A DNA stretch of 64,000 nt from Verticillium longisporum (taxonomy: Eukaryota > Ascomycota > Sordariomycetes > Glomerellales > Plectosphaerellaceae), in the NCBI GenBank assembly GCA_019188255.1, contig JAETXT010000006.1, positions 4,960,001 through 5,024,000 on the forward strand. The letters run 5' to 3'. Below the pieces are notes generated by a model. The model did no database searches. It had not been told where the DNA came from and saw only the letters and a program-made list of their open reading frames with translations. Of this stretch, positions 11,080-24,368 are shown piece after piece. The first letter of the stretch is position 1, and each line of letters opens with the position of its first letter. The position numbers and the translations under genes are program-made.

Positions 11080-14000
11080 GTCGGCAAACGATTGATCTGA
11101 GAAGTGTCTGAACTGGGATGATTGATTCCGTATGACAAGAATCGGCGGGCGGAAGGATGCCAGGGATGTAAGTATTCGTCGCTCGAGGTTCCAAAAACGC
11201 GATGTCAGCGAGGAGCTGTTATTGCATCGATGCGGCAGCGAGCAATGTTGGGGTGAGGGTGAGGCGGTGCAAGGTGAGCCTCTCTTGGGGGGGGTTCGGG
11301 AATTCGAGGGATGGTCGCCTGTGAACGAGGCGGGCTTGGTGGTCGGAGGGACGATTGGCGCCTGATGCACCCAGGTGTGGAAGTGCAGCAACAGAAAAGA
11401 GAGAGAGAAAAGGAGTACAACGAGAGGAGAATGGGTTCAATAAACGAGGACAACGACGTCAAGGCGATCTGTCGTGGCCCCTAGCTCTGGCAGTCCCAGG
11501 TTACAGCGGTCCAGTGTGGGTTGATGATTGATGGTTGGAAGGTTGAGTTGAACAGGAGACGGGCCGGACGGGGGACTCTAGTTGGGAACCTGATGATGTC
11601 AGAGTCAGGAAGGGCCAGTCCTTGAAGGCTGCTGGGGTCTGATTGGGGGCGGCGGCGAAAATAGCGGGCTGGATGTGGTTCTGGGTGGCTCGAAAAGGAG
11701 GGGAAGGCGAAGGGGGTGTAGCCACAAGGGGGCCTACGGACCAGACAGAGAGTACCAGACGGGTCTGTGTGCAGTCCAGTGGCCGGAGGTGAGACAGGCG
11801 ATGTTCTTGGCCGAACTATCACTGGAAAGAGTGCTGTCTTGCTAGTGATGTGTTGCGCGAAATAGTAGGGTAACGGGCGGCAGCGGTCACACCCGCGTCT
11901 AGGGGTCCGTCGCGTGAAAGGTAAAATGTGCTGTAGAAGTACAGTGCACGGGATCTGCGCCTCGCGTTCGGCTTCTAGGGGAATGGACGAGGCTCGACTT
12001 GCTTGGAAAGCGTGAGAGCAAATATCCGGTGCTGACCAACGGCTGAGGGTTGAGATACAGAAAGGGGGGGAGCAAGGCCCGTGGAAGGCGCTTGTCTTCC
12101 TGGAAGTGGCACAGCGAACGAATGGCTGACAGTGCAGAGACACCTGGGGCTGTGGTGGTGACGAGTGCTGAATGAAGCTGAGGAATCGAAGTGCAAACCA
12201 CCGCCTCGTCGGAAGAACTGGCGGTGCTGCGCCTCGTAGCTGGATCGGCCGGTCCGGATTTCAGGCGGCCAGGGACAGAAGGGGCGAAAAGCGTGTGAAG
12301 GCCGACGGCCGGGGCGGACGAAGCGGAGAAAAGACTGAAGAGGAAAATTCTCAATAAAAGAGGCGTACAGAAACTGCGACGAATAGCGCAGTTGGGTAAG
12401 GTCGGGCGACGCTGGCGCTGGCGAGGGACTGGAATGGGATGGCTCTGAAGGCGAATGAATGAACAGGTTGCAGTGGTCGGAGACAACTGGCAGTCGAGGT
12501 ACAAAGCAGGTACAGAGGTACATGTGCCGTCTGCTGTGGGCGGTGGCGAAAAGATGTACCTGCGGGAGGATCGATTTCGGGCGAGCGAGCGATCAATGGG
12601 TAGTCGTCAAACAGTGTGGGATGTCTTGGTTGTGTGCTAGGCAATTGCCGGCCACGCGATGGATTGGTATGTCTGTTGAAAGAGACGCAAAAGGGCAGAC
12701 AGACAAAGTCAGAGACAATGTCAGAGTTGGGCGATATGCGATCTATGTTGACGAGGACTTGTTTGGAACCGCAATGGCACGGAGACTGCGCCAGCAAGGC
12801 GTTGCTATGGGCGTCGAGGCAGTATTGATGCAAGAGTCCCCTCCTACTCCTCTCTCAGTCGTGCAAATGGCCAAATGAGGTATCGTTTGAGCCAGAACGG
12901 CGGGGGGCCGAGGCGTGAATCTGGCGGTGAGGGGTGCCTTGGTGGAGAGTTTCGGGTCTGTCGCTGCGGATGCGTCGCTTCGGTTTGATGTTCGTTTGCA
13001 AGGCGGCCCTGCAAATGCTATCACCCTCGGGTCATGAGCAGGTGACCCGGTGCCCGGCTCGAGAGGAGATTTGGATATCTATACCAAGAACAGGCTGGTT
13101 TGCACAGGCGTGAGGGCAGCTCAATGTCCAGATCGGATGGCTTGGTACCATGAGCCATATGGACTACTATGTAAGGCCTTGATCAGGAATGGAAAGGAGA
13201 AGCGGGCTGGGATGGACGATGGACGCGATAGTCGGCCAACCGTACAATTGAGTCCAGGATCGCTCGGTGCTGGCTGGTCTGGCTGCGGGCCTGACCAACG
13301 GCGACCTGCTTGCTGTGCTGTGCAGTGGATTTCGGGGCTGCTAGCTGCAGGGCCCAGAGCGATGGTCTCGCGATGCGTGCGTTGTCGGGCAAATAGCATC
13401 AGCTGGTGGTGTCATTGGCCTTGTCTGATGTCTGTTCCCTGCCCAGTCTGTCTGTCTGTCTGTCTGTGCCTTGACGCTTCCTTCCGTCCCATCGTCCGCT
13501 CAGGGACCTTCTGCAGTTGCCCTTGGGTACATGTTGTGGTCATGCCTTCCTTCCCCTAGGTACCGTACCTATGCATTCATCCGCCCTTCCTCCTTCCTTC
13601 CACTCCTTCCACTACGTGTAGCTACGGTACCTGGCTGGGTACCTATTGATTGATGGGCCTACCTCAGCCCCCAATACGCCGTGCCCCAATGTGCCTGCTC
13701 TTGTCATCCCCATCGCTGTTGCCCTTCCAGCGCATCCTGAATTCCTGGGCAGGCACGAGCTACCTGGGTAGCTTGTTACTGTAGATATGTACCTTCCCTG
13801 GTACATACGGGGTCAGCTCCACCATCCATATATCCATCCATTCGATAGCCCCCCCCCTTCACTCCACCACGCCTCACGAGACAATGGCTCTTCGATCTTC
13901 CATCTCGTCATCCTCATCCACCAAGACCCAGATTCAGACCGCCATCCTGAGTTCTGGCATCAGCTCACGCCTGCTGCCCCATTTTCTCCATCACATCGTT

Positions 14001-16809
14001 GCCGTGACCTCCACCTTTCACTCGTCGCCCTCGCTGCAGCATCTGCCCTTTCGGCACCATCGTCTTGTGCCTGACTGGTCGATCGACTGTCGTCTCATGC
14101 AGGTGGGCCAGTCGACACCGCCTGCGCACCCCACGGCCGGCTTCCAGTTGGCTCGTCACCCGCATTGCCCTACTGTCGTGGCCTTCGCCCTCCGGACCCC
14201 CTGGAATCCCACGCATTCGGCCATTCTATCACCTTCCACAACTCACGATGCCACAGCAAATGGGCAGGCCACTGGGCGTTCGAGCTGCAAGACTCTGGAG
14301 ACACCCCCAAAGGGAACCATGTGCGCTTTCTTCCCACCGGTTTGCACCACTCGCACGTCCTCATCTAGGTACTCATGAGCTTGTCACATCCATCCACCAT
14401 GACGAAGTCTGTGGTCGCCTGCTCACGTCTCTTATCCCATGATAGTTTTATGACGAGCCCTCCCAAACAGTTGATATGCGTGTCTCAGGATCCCATCACA
14501 AAAGGTCACCGGTCGACGGCACCCTCAAACGAGCAGAGAAGCAGGTACTATGTACGCCATCTCGTCGATGGGCTTGGTTTCCATCTCAAGTTGGTGGACG
14601 CCCCACGCCTGTCCGTGGATGTTGTTGTGCCCACGTGAAGCCCATCCGCGCCGTAGCTCAACAGGGTGCCCCATCATCTCTCGTGATTGGTGCGTGCGGG
14701 CTTGTCAGTCCAGACGGCCGTCGCGGGAGGGAGGGGCAGCGGCCGGGACGATTCGATTCACACCAGGCTCATCCCGTCCAATCACCTTGCCATCTTGTCC
14801 TGGCCAGTGAGACGCCAGTCTCGACGAGGGCCCTTCGACCTCGAAGCGAGTGCGTCCATGGTCAACAGGAGAGAGTCGGCATTGGGCTGCTGCTTCAGGC
14901 TGCTCGAGGCCGGACAATGACCTGGAGGAGGAGGAGGCCCAGCGGGGTACTGGCATCAACACAATACAAGGCTGTGTCTCTCGGGGTAGACCTAGCTCGC
15001 TAGAGAGTCGTCTGGATGACGAGCGAGCGGTCTGGCCAGCAACGGCTTCAAGGCCCACCACTAATTATCACCAGCACCCGTTCAGTGGGTGGCCTTGGTG
15101 CCCACCAGTGAGCTTTGATCCGCCGAGCATGATCGACCACTCCACAGCGGCACCGCTGGTGATCACCTGCTCGTGCCACCGGTGCAGAACGGTGCCGTAT
15201 TCGTGAGGGATTCCAGTGTCGTCTTACCACATTCTCTCACTGCTTCCTCACCAAAGGGTAAATGGGCGCCAACATCGAAAGACCACAAGGTGCTCGACAT
15301 GCTTCTGGGGTGGGGGCGGGGCAGCCGCGATGATCGGAGGTGCAGCTCCTCAATCATCAGACGAGAAGATCTGTATCGGGGACACAGCTTCATCCATCAA
15401 GACGAGTCAGCGCGAAACGCGAGTACGCCGGCTGATGCGCTGTACCCCTGGGTATACCGTACAAAAGCTCCGCTTTCTTGTCGGATAAAGAGACTGGCAA
15501 CCTAGGACGCAACTTGCCGCCATTGACGCCGCTACGTTCTGCCACTCAAGCAGAGATAAACCTACCCTTGCAACGGCGCGGGACCAGGCTTCAGTTGCGA
15601 ATCATGGATGCATCACGTCTGGTCCTGAATAGATTGATTTGGGGGATACATCGCTGCCCCCCGCGCCCTCTGGATATCGGCAGCTTCGTCACTGCTATAG
15701 GCGCCAGAATCTAGATTGACCCAGCTTCCCCTCCTGCGTCTGATCGGGATTCAGCCACTCTTCGTCCGCCATACTTCTGGTTGACCTCGCAATTCTAGTC
15801 CTCGCATCCCTTCCTGTGTCATGGGTGATACAGTATACCAAAAGTTGAAGCCCAGCCTACATGTACAGTCTCGATCGCTCCTTCGCCACCATGCTCGCCC
15901 GAGCCCTGCCCACTTGACCCCACCATTCGACGCCATCATCGCAACCCCACGATCAGGGGTTTTAATGGCGCAGCCAGAGCACCTGCATCGTCAGCACCTG
16001 CTGCTCCATTGGACGTAGGTCATCGAGCAAGCGCCCGGTGCTTCCCCTCCCAAGGTAGTTTTCAACTGAGCCTCCCTCTCTGTCTTTCGTCCACACTGGT
16101 CTTTGATCACTCAACATTGACCACGTTACCAGAGGGTTGCAACGTGCAAATGTGGCTTGAGCTTCACAAGTCAGGGCGGCAAGTGTCAGCTCGAAGCTCG
16201 GGGGCATCAAAGCAACGTGACTCAGGGGTCCGGCAGTTGCGGCGGACTGGATTGGCCAGAGCTTGGGTAAGCTCTTGTCGATCGCGAGGGGGTCGGGGAA
16301 ATATTCCGTGACGAGGCTGGGCATCCCAGCCGGATGTGCGGCGGCTCGGCGATGGGTCATGGGGGTGATGATGGAATGTGACAAGTTGACCGAGATGCTC
16401 CGTACACTGCTGGACTCCTCTGGAACAGAATCAATGTTCGAGACAAGTGCCATGATGTCGGTCTAGACTGGCGTTTCGAAAGCATTCTCTACTTCGTCCC
16501 TTAGGCGTGGGTTGAGCAAATGCCTAAATAATGTGATGCGTGTGGTTCTATGTGATACTCCATCGCACGATGAGGTGAAGGTGTTTACACACGCTGTGGA
16601 AGGAAAGAATACTCCAGAAAGTCAACTTCATCATCAACCTGCCCCCTCTCAGCGTCGTGACTCATGAGGAAGTAAGTACATGCAGCTTAAGATACATCGT
16701 GGCGCCTGTTAGTGGTTCTCTGGAGCTCTGAGCTTCATGAGACGGAGTCTGGAGGGACAGGTGCACAGGGTAATGAGATGCCACGAGGCAAGACACCATA
16801 TCTACCCTC
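11080..16809. other. Gene-poor stretch upstream of the J-domain gene
   Basis: 5.7 kb with no recognisable gene. On the minus strand 11400-12850 is C/T-rich and probably leader or promoter of the J-domain gene; long open frames there (for example 11481-12143) are low-complexity Pro/Ser/Arg products of that bias. The rest holds a (TCTG)n tract near 13446-13467, several GGTACC/TACC motif clusters at 13558-13810, and TACATGTAC at 15858-15866. An open frame on the minus strand at 15962-16453 (163 codons) has no family features and is left uncalled. Confidence 0.5.
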
Positions 16810-18272
16810 TCACCAGACCGGAAGATCCAGGTCGACCACGATGGGCTTGTTCATCTTCCTCCCGCCAACATGCGGGTAGCTCTTGGCCATGATGGCACAG
16901 TTCACAACACAGGTTTCCAACCGGCCCAGCCTCCCCGCCAACGCCTCGCCATCGCTCCGCGCCGACGGCGGATCGCCTCCCAGTCCCCGCGTTCCAATAT
17001 GCGGCATCGCGGCCCCCGGAACACCAGACTGCATCGCCGCCGTCGACGGCTGCGTCACCGCGTCGTCCCGCTCCGCCCAGGTGCCGCGCCCACCGTCGTT
17101 CCGAAGCGGTTTCCCGCCTCGCGACCCGAGACCGAGGATGCTCAGCTTCTTGCCCTCGGGCGCGGGATCGACCCACTGCTCCACGGACGTCTCCTTGAAG
17201 GCGACGTTGCCGCAGCTCAGGTCCCAGAGGACGCGTTCTGCGCCTCGCGCCTCGTGGACGTGGCCGCATGCCGCGAGGCGTGGGCGGACGCGCCAGAGGG
17301 CGCGGCGGGGGGCTTCGCAGCCGGCTGGGCGGCGGGCGGGCGATTCGTCACCCTGGGCGCGCGGGGGCGTGTGAGGTATGACGGCGTCGGCGTCGAGGGG
17401 GATGGCGTCCCAGAGGGACGGCAGGTCGGCGGCTGGGGTTGGGGTGAGGGGGTGGAGGGGGGAGGCATAGGTGAAGGCCGAGAACGAGCCGTGGAGGGAG
17501 GATAGGGGGGAGAAGGGGGAGCCAAAGGCCGTGAAAGTCGTGTGTGGCCCTTCTGGCGAGGAGAGGCGGATGGTGGTCGAGGCGTGGGCGAGGTAGGTGA
17601 TCGATGGGGAGGATAGCAGGAGGTTGAGGCAGTCTTGGTGAGTGTGAGAGGAGTCGGCGAGCGAGGAGCCCCGACTGGCGACGAGCTCGGGATCAAGATT
17701 CAGGTCATGGTTTCCTGCGTAGCCATTCAGTCGTCGGCATAAGGCCAAGTTGAGCATGGAACCGCTGCTGGGGACAGCTGGAGACACCAACGGCAGCCCC
17801 AGACGCTGAGGTGATTCTGGAGACACAGGTTCATCCCTTCAGAATTCAGGAGGGCCAACGTACCTGCAACGACTATTTTGGATTCAAAGTCTGCCTTCTC
17901 TAACCACTGGACGACCCGAGACAACTGACCGAGGATTAGTTGCGGCGTTTCAGTCGACCCTCGTGTCCTGGCCCGGATTCAGGATAAGCTGATTCGCGTG
18001 CACACAACAAATACTGATGCCATCACATCCCGCAGGCTAAGCCCTCGAAGCTTGAAACCATCCTTAAGTGTTTCGTTCTCGGACGGCCGAGACCTGGAAC
18101 TGGGAAACAGACCTGGAGGAGGCCGCAGTCTTACCTCGGAATATGATCCCTGGTTCGTCAGGTCACCAGCATGGACGAGGACATCGCCACGGGGTAGGGC
18201 AGGTGTGTGATTGTGGGTGTCGGAGATGAGGACGAAGCGGGTACGACGGAGTGTTTCGGTTGACGATGACAT
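16810..18272 (-). CDS. Calcineurin-like metallophosphoesterase
   Basis: Three exons on the minus strand: 18272-18135, 17924-17864, 17714-16810, with introns of 210 and 149 bp. They give 367 aa. The exon joins restore the family sequence exactly: SYSE/LSRVVQWLEK and VVAG/GNHDL. Metal-ligand motifs are DTH at 18-20, HAGD ending at Asp37, GNHD at 67-70, a HTPP motif and CGHVH further on. This order fits the small metallophosphoesterases common in ascomycetes (often annotated as calcineurin-like or Ser/Thr phosphatase family). Substrate is not predictable. The central part is Ser/Pro-rich and GC-rich, which creates long shadow frames on the other strand. It ends DLPVW-stop at 16810. Confidence 0.88.
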
Positions 18273-19597
18273 GCTGAGTCTGAATCTAGGGCGTGAAGGC
18301 CAAGACAAGCCCGATATCGCAGGTTCCTTTCAATATAGGCTCTGGTAGGTGCGGCAGGCTGCTCTGTGAGGCGAAGGCGTTCGGTATTCAGACTGCTTCG
18401 ATTCGGGAATCTTGATTGATGACCTCATGTCAAGTGCCGATGGCATCTGTGGGCTGGTGCCTGCCTCTGCGCCGACTCGAATGGAAAGATGCGATGGCCT
18501 CTGGTCGTTCGTATTGTGGCTGGTGACGCCACAGGCTCGCTATTTTCACCCAGACAGGACGATCAGTCTACGTCGATATAGAATGGCCAATGGATAAATT
18601 TACGTGACAGAGGGTACGATGATGCCTACTGCTCCTGATCGAGGTCCTCTATTGGTGCGATATATCTGTCCTTCTTTATTCGTAAGGGCTGATTCAATCT
18701 GGTGCAAATGAGGCCATCGCCACCGGTCATTTCAGGACAATTGGCGGAGAGCAGCCGGGTGTAGGTAAGCACTGCTTGACGAAGACCAGGTCTGACTGGG
18801 GTCAAGTGCCGGGAAGTGGAGTTTCTAGGCCCTCCCTGGTACATGTAGAACGATGTCTACGAATACCAACCAAGTGCCTGACAAGAGAATGTCTCGGCGG
18901 CCACGTTTGAGACCGCCGGATTCACGGCTGTTTGCAGACAAGACGCGATGGCCACTACGTGGTCCCTCGTCGCCGGTGCACCCGTGGTTAAGACCGTTTC
19001 CCATGGGCCACTTCCGCTGTTCATCAGGCTGAGACGACAGTGGAGGCATCTGATTCATGGCCCTGGTACGCAAATCCCTCCCAGAGGCAGCCCTGAACGG
19101 CCCCGAGGGGCCCCCGGGCGAGGCACCAGCCCCCCTCTCCCCCCCCAAGGCTCAGTGGACGCAGCGCTGGCGGGCATTGGTGGGTTCACGCACGGTACAG
19201 ATAGGACGGGTTCCATCCGCATGAGCCGCTCATCTCCGGGTGTCTTGCTTTTTTTTCACAGCGGCGGAGCGAGTGAGGTTGCTCATGAGGGGAATCGCAA
19301 GTAAGCATCATTGCCACACAAACAGTGCTGCAGCTGAGCCCCTCCTCATGCCCGTCACGGGTGCAGTGCGTTGAGCGCCGCCAGGACCACTGAAGAGGCT
19401 GCGATAGGACAATGCAGTGAGAGGAGCCACCTTGGCTGGAGGGTCTGCTGCTGCAATTGGCCTGGGGGCTGCAGAAGCGCTGCAGCGAATTGCTTCTGTG
19501 GGGAAAGAGGGGGAGACAAGATCACTTCTGCTGCGCAATGTGCATTGGCGAGACGCGGCCTTGTCTCTGGTTTCGACCTGGAACCTCTCTGACTTGA

Positions 19598-19638
<41 letters not shown>

Positions 19639-20715
19639 GTAGGGCACAGAAATAAGGGAGGAAGCAGCGTGCTGATGTACGAATCCGGTCGGCATCACGA
19701 AGGCAAGGTAACATGGTCATATTAGGTCCAATCTCATTACACCAATCCGTGGCTTGTCGTCGCCCAGTTGGAAGCGCTCCGCCGTGACCCCCCCGGTGAG
19801 CCGCTCCCGAAGAAGAGGAAGGATGGACCACCCACCCAAAACCAAAGGGCAAGAGGGGAGAGTGGGGTTGCACGCTAAAGCTGGCACGGCTGCATGGGAT
19901 TGGGGAGTTGAATTGATCCCCACCTATTCCAGCCAATGACCGTGTCAGGTCGTGCCTGCTTCACCAACCCCCTTCCAAAAAAGACCCGACACTGGGGCGG
20001 GCACTGGCCTGCCAGGGGACCAGGACCAGGTCGTCCACGCCAAATTCCTCCACCACCTGCTGCTACCTGCTGCTGCTGCTCTCTCTCACCACTCGTTGCC
20101 CTGCTCGCTGCTGTCTCGTCTCTTCCTCTGCTCAGCGAACGTCGCTGGTCCCTGAAAGACAGACGCAAGCAGACAGACCACCAAACGCCAGCACGAATTG
20201 ACCCTGTGCATCACCCGGCGTTCCCACGACTCTCGTTTACCAGCTCGACTCTTCTTCTCATGTTATCCATTTACAACTGCCGCCCAGCACCTTTTGGTAC
20301 GCGCTGATCCCGAACCCAGCCATCAGGGGCACCGTCATCCATCGTCTCCGTCTCTCCTCGCTTCAGCGACCTCTTCTTCTTTGCCCGTCGGTGAAGGGGC
20401 CAAAAACGCTGGCCAGCACGCAGACCCGTTCCACTCCAGCACTAGTCTGCCAGTTAGCCTAGCTTCCACACAAGCCGTTGTTCGTTGACGACCCGCGCTG
20501 CTGCCCTTGCTTGCTTGCCCCTTCATCATATCCCGCCTGCCAAACTCTCTCCACGACGACCGACGCCGAACATTCCTTCTTACGTTGCGTCTTCGTCGCC
20601 TCTCCGCTCAATTTTCCGCCGACCCGCCCCGCCGGATGACCACGACGCGTCTTCTCTCGCTACCGAGACTGAGAACCACGCCTTGCTGGATTATCGCGCT
20701 CGTCTGAGCTTGAGC
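18273..20715. other. Divergent intergenic region
   Basis: 2.4 kb between the divergent metallophosphoesterase and TeaR-like genes. It holds an (AG)18 tract at 19601-19636, TACATGTA at 18840-18847, and a C/T-rich plus-strand leader from about 20040 to 20715 before the TeaR-like start. No gene recognised. Confidence 0.55.
19601..19636. repeat. (AG)18 microsatellite
   Basis: 36 bp of perfect AG dinucleotides in the promoter region shared by the two divergent genes. Confidence 0.95.
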
Positions 20716-22442
20716 ATGACCACCATGGCGGGTGCTCCAGCCTCCACCGCAACCATCACCGCCACGACCAACAATAATGATGTCCAACAGTGGGATTTTG
20801 CCTCTAACAACCATGTAGAGGTACGTCAACCTTGGCTGCCTTTCTTTCTGCTTTGTGGCCGCATGGTTAAATCTCTCCATGCGTGACGTCCCGTTGTTTG
20901 GGTCAGTAGCTGACTGAGAGATTCGCACAGGAATACTCCCAGGACACAGTTTCTCCCATACTCAGCGAATACGGTAGCCGGCCTGCGAATGGAAACGCCT
21001 CCGCCGGCTATGAATATGGCTTTGAGCCACTGCCACCCTCCCGAAAGAAACATTCCGTCGAAAACATGTCGTCTCTCAAGAACGCTCGATCTTGGGACAG
21101 GAGCAATCGCTCATCAGATGCTTCGACGAAGCCCACGTGGACCGACGACCTGAGTGCACCAAAGCGAGCCGGCACTGGCGACAAGCGAACCACGGCTGAC
21201 CAGCCCTTGAAGCATTGGGACGACGAAAACTCAAAGTGGATCCATCGCGACAAACTGGCCAAGATCGAAAGCCGAGAGCTCCAAGCGGCTGGCATCTACC
21301 TTCCTCGATCCCGGGCAAGCAGCAAGGTGCGCAAGGGCCGAAGCGAAGAGCGTCACCAGGGCACCAAGAGGACGGCTTCAGCAGCGGCTGAGGACCGTGA
21401 CCATTCTGTCCCAGCCAGCCGACACCGGAAGAACTCATCTGCTGCTGAGAACAGCCTGTCTGACAACCAGGCCCAGACACCCAGCTGGGACTTGCGACTT
21501 CCCGAGGAGATAGAGGCCGAAGGAGATCCTTACTGGACAAGTACCTCATCCAGGGCCGGCTCTAAAATTCCTGTGGCCAAAATGAGCCCTTTGCCGATTC
21601 CAGAAACCTTCATTGACCGCAACTCGCCTTCTACACGCAGGCAGAGTGATGTCCCACGCGAAACCGAGTCGATTGCGTATCCCAAAACGAGGTCGAGAGC
21701 TGGTAGCATCAATGCTCTCGCCGAGCCTGCTGCAGCTGGGACGCTGCAGCCAGCCAAGCGATCCGCTACCGATGTCTCGCCCAGGAAGACGACTCCGACT
21801 GCTAGGAAGACATCTGCCCCTATCAAGTCGAACGGCTCCGTGAGCGGGCGGCCACGAACGCGTGGCGGTCCTAACAAAGACTCCACAAGCAGCACCGGCA
21901 CGACTCGCCCTTCGACAAGGTCGGGCGAACTATCACCGGGCAACAGGGCGCCAGAGGGAGAACCGCCCTGGATGATTGGAAGCTACAAGCCTGACCCTCG
22001 CTTGCCACCCGATCAACAATTGCTGCCCACAGTCGCGCGACGGCTTCAGCAAGAGAAATGGGAGAAGGAGGGCAAGTTCGGCAGTGTCTACGACAAGGAG
22101 TTTCGACCGATGACAGATGACGCCCTTCTGAGCCCCCCTGTGCCAGGCCCCAGCGGCGCGCAAGAAGAGGAGAAGCAGCCGCAGGAACAGTCCGACGAGT
22201 GGCCGCTCAAACCAATAGAGAGCAAAAGCCCGACTTTGAAGCAAGGCACTTCATACTCGACGATACCCAAAATCTCTGACAAGCCTCAGGTCAGCCCGCT
22301 GCCAAGCCCGCGGACGCCCGGACCCGTACCACAGTCGCCCCCTACAGCACAGCTACAACCTGCGAGGGTGCCGGACGCCTCAGCGGAGAACGACGACGTG
22401 GGGCAGAAGAAGGGGGGCTGCGGGTGCTGCATCATCATGTGA
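20716..22442 (+). CDS. teaR: Cell-end marker receptor, TeaR/Mod5-like, prenylated
   Basis: Two exons, 20716-20820 and 20931-22442, separated by a 110-bp intron with a GCTGAC branch site; 538 aa. The protein is mostly disordered and rich in Ser, Arg, Lys and Pro. Its C terminus ends in GGCGCCIIM: a CaaX box (CIIM) preceded by two more cysteines, so farnesylation plus palmitoylation and plasma-membrane anchoring are likely. A conserved block near residues 410-460 (PPWMIGSYKPDPRLPPDQQ followed by EKWEKEGKFGSVYDKEFRP) resembles TeaR of Aspergillus nidulans and, functionally, Mod5 of fission yeast, which anchor the Tea1/TeaA polarity marker at hyphal tips. The family call comes from recalled similarity plus the CaaX end. 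A second ATG at 20725 could also serve as start. Confidence 0.75.
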
Positions 22443-22646
22443 TCCATCCGTTGCGGCTGTGGATGGGGTGGATGATGGGCACAACCCTTTTACGACGTTA
22501 TGACTTTCCTTTTCTTTCCTTTGATTCAAGCCTTGTATGTTACCTCAACAACACTTCATCAAGCCGGCCGCCGAGCCGAGACAACAAGCCTAGCGAGGAC
22601 TTGGTTTCCTTTACGGTTCCTGGGGGGTTTAGCCGACCATCGTCAT

Positions 22647-22706
22647 TCCCTGAGCAAGTACAGGACAATGGCCGTGTCCCTGAGCAAGTACGGGACAACG
22701 GCACGG
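22647..22706. repeat. 30-bp direct repeat, two copies
   Basis: Two adjacent imperfect copies beginning tccctgagcaagtac, about 200 bp past the TeaR-like stop codon, probably in its 3' UTR. Confidence 0.75.
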
Positions 22707-23323
22707 CCAGTCCATCGGTTTCCCAATCCGAAATTCGACACTCCCCAGCCCACAAGACAGAATCTGTACAAGTATAGAATTACTCCTAGTCTCTCCTTTT
22801 CTGCTTCACGGCGTCACGCATTAGCGTCTGCTACTCGTTTTCCTTGCTGTTTTTGGGGCAAGCCTTCATTGTCTTTGCATTATCCCCGACGACTCAGTTT
22901 GGGACCCTCTTTACAAATAACCCCCTTTAGTCGATGAGCTTGTTCGTTTTTTTTTCTTCTTCAAAAGGGGAGGATTGGTTGGATGGTTAGAAGAATCTGG
23001 AAGAAGGGGGGGAAGAAGGGACGAGACGGTGCGACACGGGGAGGCTATCCATCCATCTAGGCGATTTGACTTCCTGATACCCCCTTGATTCTTGCGCGCT
23101 GGTCCTCGATGCCTGGCTGCGCCTGTTTTGCCAATTGGAGAGCGGGGACAGTCAGATAGAAATACAAGAGTTCTACAATCTGAGCATGCCGCTTGTGCCT
23201 TGGCCGAGACTCGACAACGATGGCTGCTCACAACTAAGAGAGCTGCAAAACTGCAATCTATGTCCCTAAGAAGACGCCAAGTCAGTCTGTCATCTCACAG
23301 CCAATCCCACCTCCCAAAGCAGG

Positions 23324-23331
23324 AAAAAAAA
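23324..23331 (-). terminator. RNA polymerase III terminator of tRNA-Arg
   Basis: A T8 run on the minus strand, 36 bp downstream of the tRNA 3' end. It fits a Pol III oligo-T terminator. Confidence 0.75.
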
Positions 23332-23367
23332 GTGTGATCAAACACCGAAGTGAACGATCTTATGAGT

Positions 23368-23477
23368 TGACCACAGCAGGGCTCGAACCTGCAATCTCCT
23401 GATGCACTACAGCTACCGTCATTTCTGAACAGTGATGCTGATCGTAGTCAGACGCCTTGCCATTGGGCCATGCGGCC
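23368..23477 (-). tRNA. tRNA-Arg(ACG) with a 38-nt intron
   Basis: The minus strand folds as a complete cloverleaf. The acceptor stem is GGCCGCA with TGTGGTC and discriminator A. The D arm is GCC/GGC with loop CAATGGCAA, matching an A box. The anticodon stem is TCTGA/TCAGG, the anticodon loop CTACGAA (anticodon ACG, reading CGN arginine codons as inosine). The T arm is GCAGG TTCGAGC CCTGC, containing a B box. A 38-nt intron sits after position 37, the canonical site for eukaryotic tRNA splicing; removing it leaves a 72-nt tRNA before CCA. No CCA is encoded, as expected. Confidence 0.95.
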
Positions 23478-24368
23478 GACTTGATGAAAACCCCTCGCCG
23501 GCGGGGACGCTCATAATCGTTCATCGTGGGAGGCCGACAAGGTGTGGACTCGCAGTGTGGATGCTGTGGAGGCGAAGAGGTTGACTAGCCCTAGTCTTCC
23601 GGGGGGTCTTTGGAACTTCAACATGCTGAGGCGGGACGGGAGGGGCAGTATGCGTTGTAGTTTGTATAGGGGCAAGCAGACGGCAGTCCATTTTTCTGTG
23701 CTTCGAGTTCTTTTCTCTCCTTTGTGACGAGCTGTATGACATCCCGTGGACCATGCCGGGCGAGCGAGGACCTCACATGTGGCAAAACACCACGCACGTA
23801 TGAATGCACACACACGTGAAAGCAGTGATATTCAACCCTAGATAGCTACAAGAAGCCGCGCCTGTCTGCAATGTCCATCTGCTCATGCCTGGTTTTTGCA
23901 TTTTGCCGTCCCAAAACACCTGTCGCTTGTCTAGTTGTTTTTTGGTATCTGTTTCGATATACACCTACACGCACAATATCGTCCCCCAGCTAGACAAGAG
24001 AAAAGAAAAGGAGACCACGGGAAGGGCGGACAAAGACCATCCTAATCCCCCGACTCTCGGTCCTCGCAAGGACGTGAACTGTTTGTGGACAGGGACCCTG
24101 TCCTACGTCGAAAATACTCATCGCCTAGTCCACTGCCCGTGTTGGATCGGAGCCCCGTGATCCGTCATGGATAGACCTGCCCCAAACCATCCAACCCATC
24201 CCACCCCTTTCCCGACCTGCCAATATCCTTTGGGGCAGCATATTCAACCGTAACCGCTTGCCCGACAGACGAGCCTTATCATTGCGTGTTGTACAGCACG
24301 CTTGCCTTTTCTGCAGCTGCATCAGTAACACCGCACGCACCTGTTGTTCTGTACCATAACCAGCCAGA
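23478..24368. other. Spacer between tRNA and kinase gene
   Basis: 5' flank of the tRNA and 3' flank of the kinase. No gene, repeat or RNA recognised. Confidence 0.55.

Larger units (their letters stand above)
22443..23367. other. Intergenic region after the TeaR-like gene
   Basis: 3' UTR and spacer. Contains a 30-bp unit repeated twice (22647-22706, cctgagcaagtac core) and the Pol III terminator of the tRNA gene. No coding gene recognised. Confidence 0.6.

Noticed and set aside
11481..12504. Minus-strand frames of 200-220 codons upstream of the J-domain gene
   Set aside because: Pro/Ser/His/Arg low-complexity products of a C/T-rich leader, with overlapping frames equally open and no domain.
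16870..17505. 211-codon plus-strand frame
   Set aside because: It lies antisense to the metallophosphoesterase exon 3, with Gly/Arg/Ala composition produced by GC-rich codons of the real gene.
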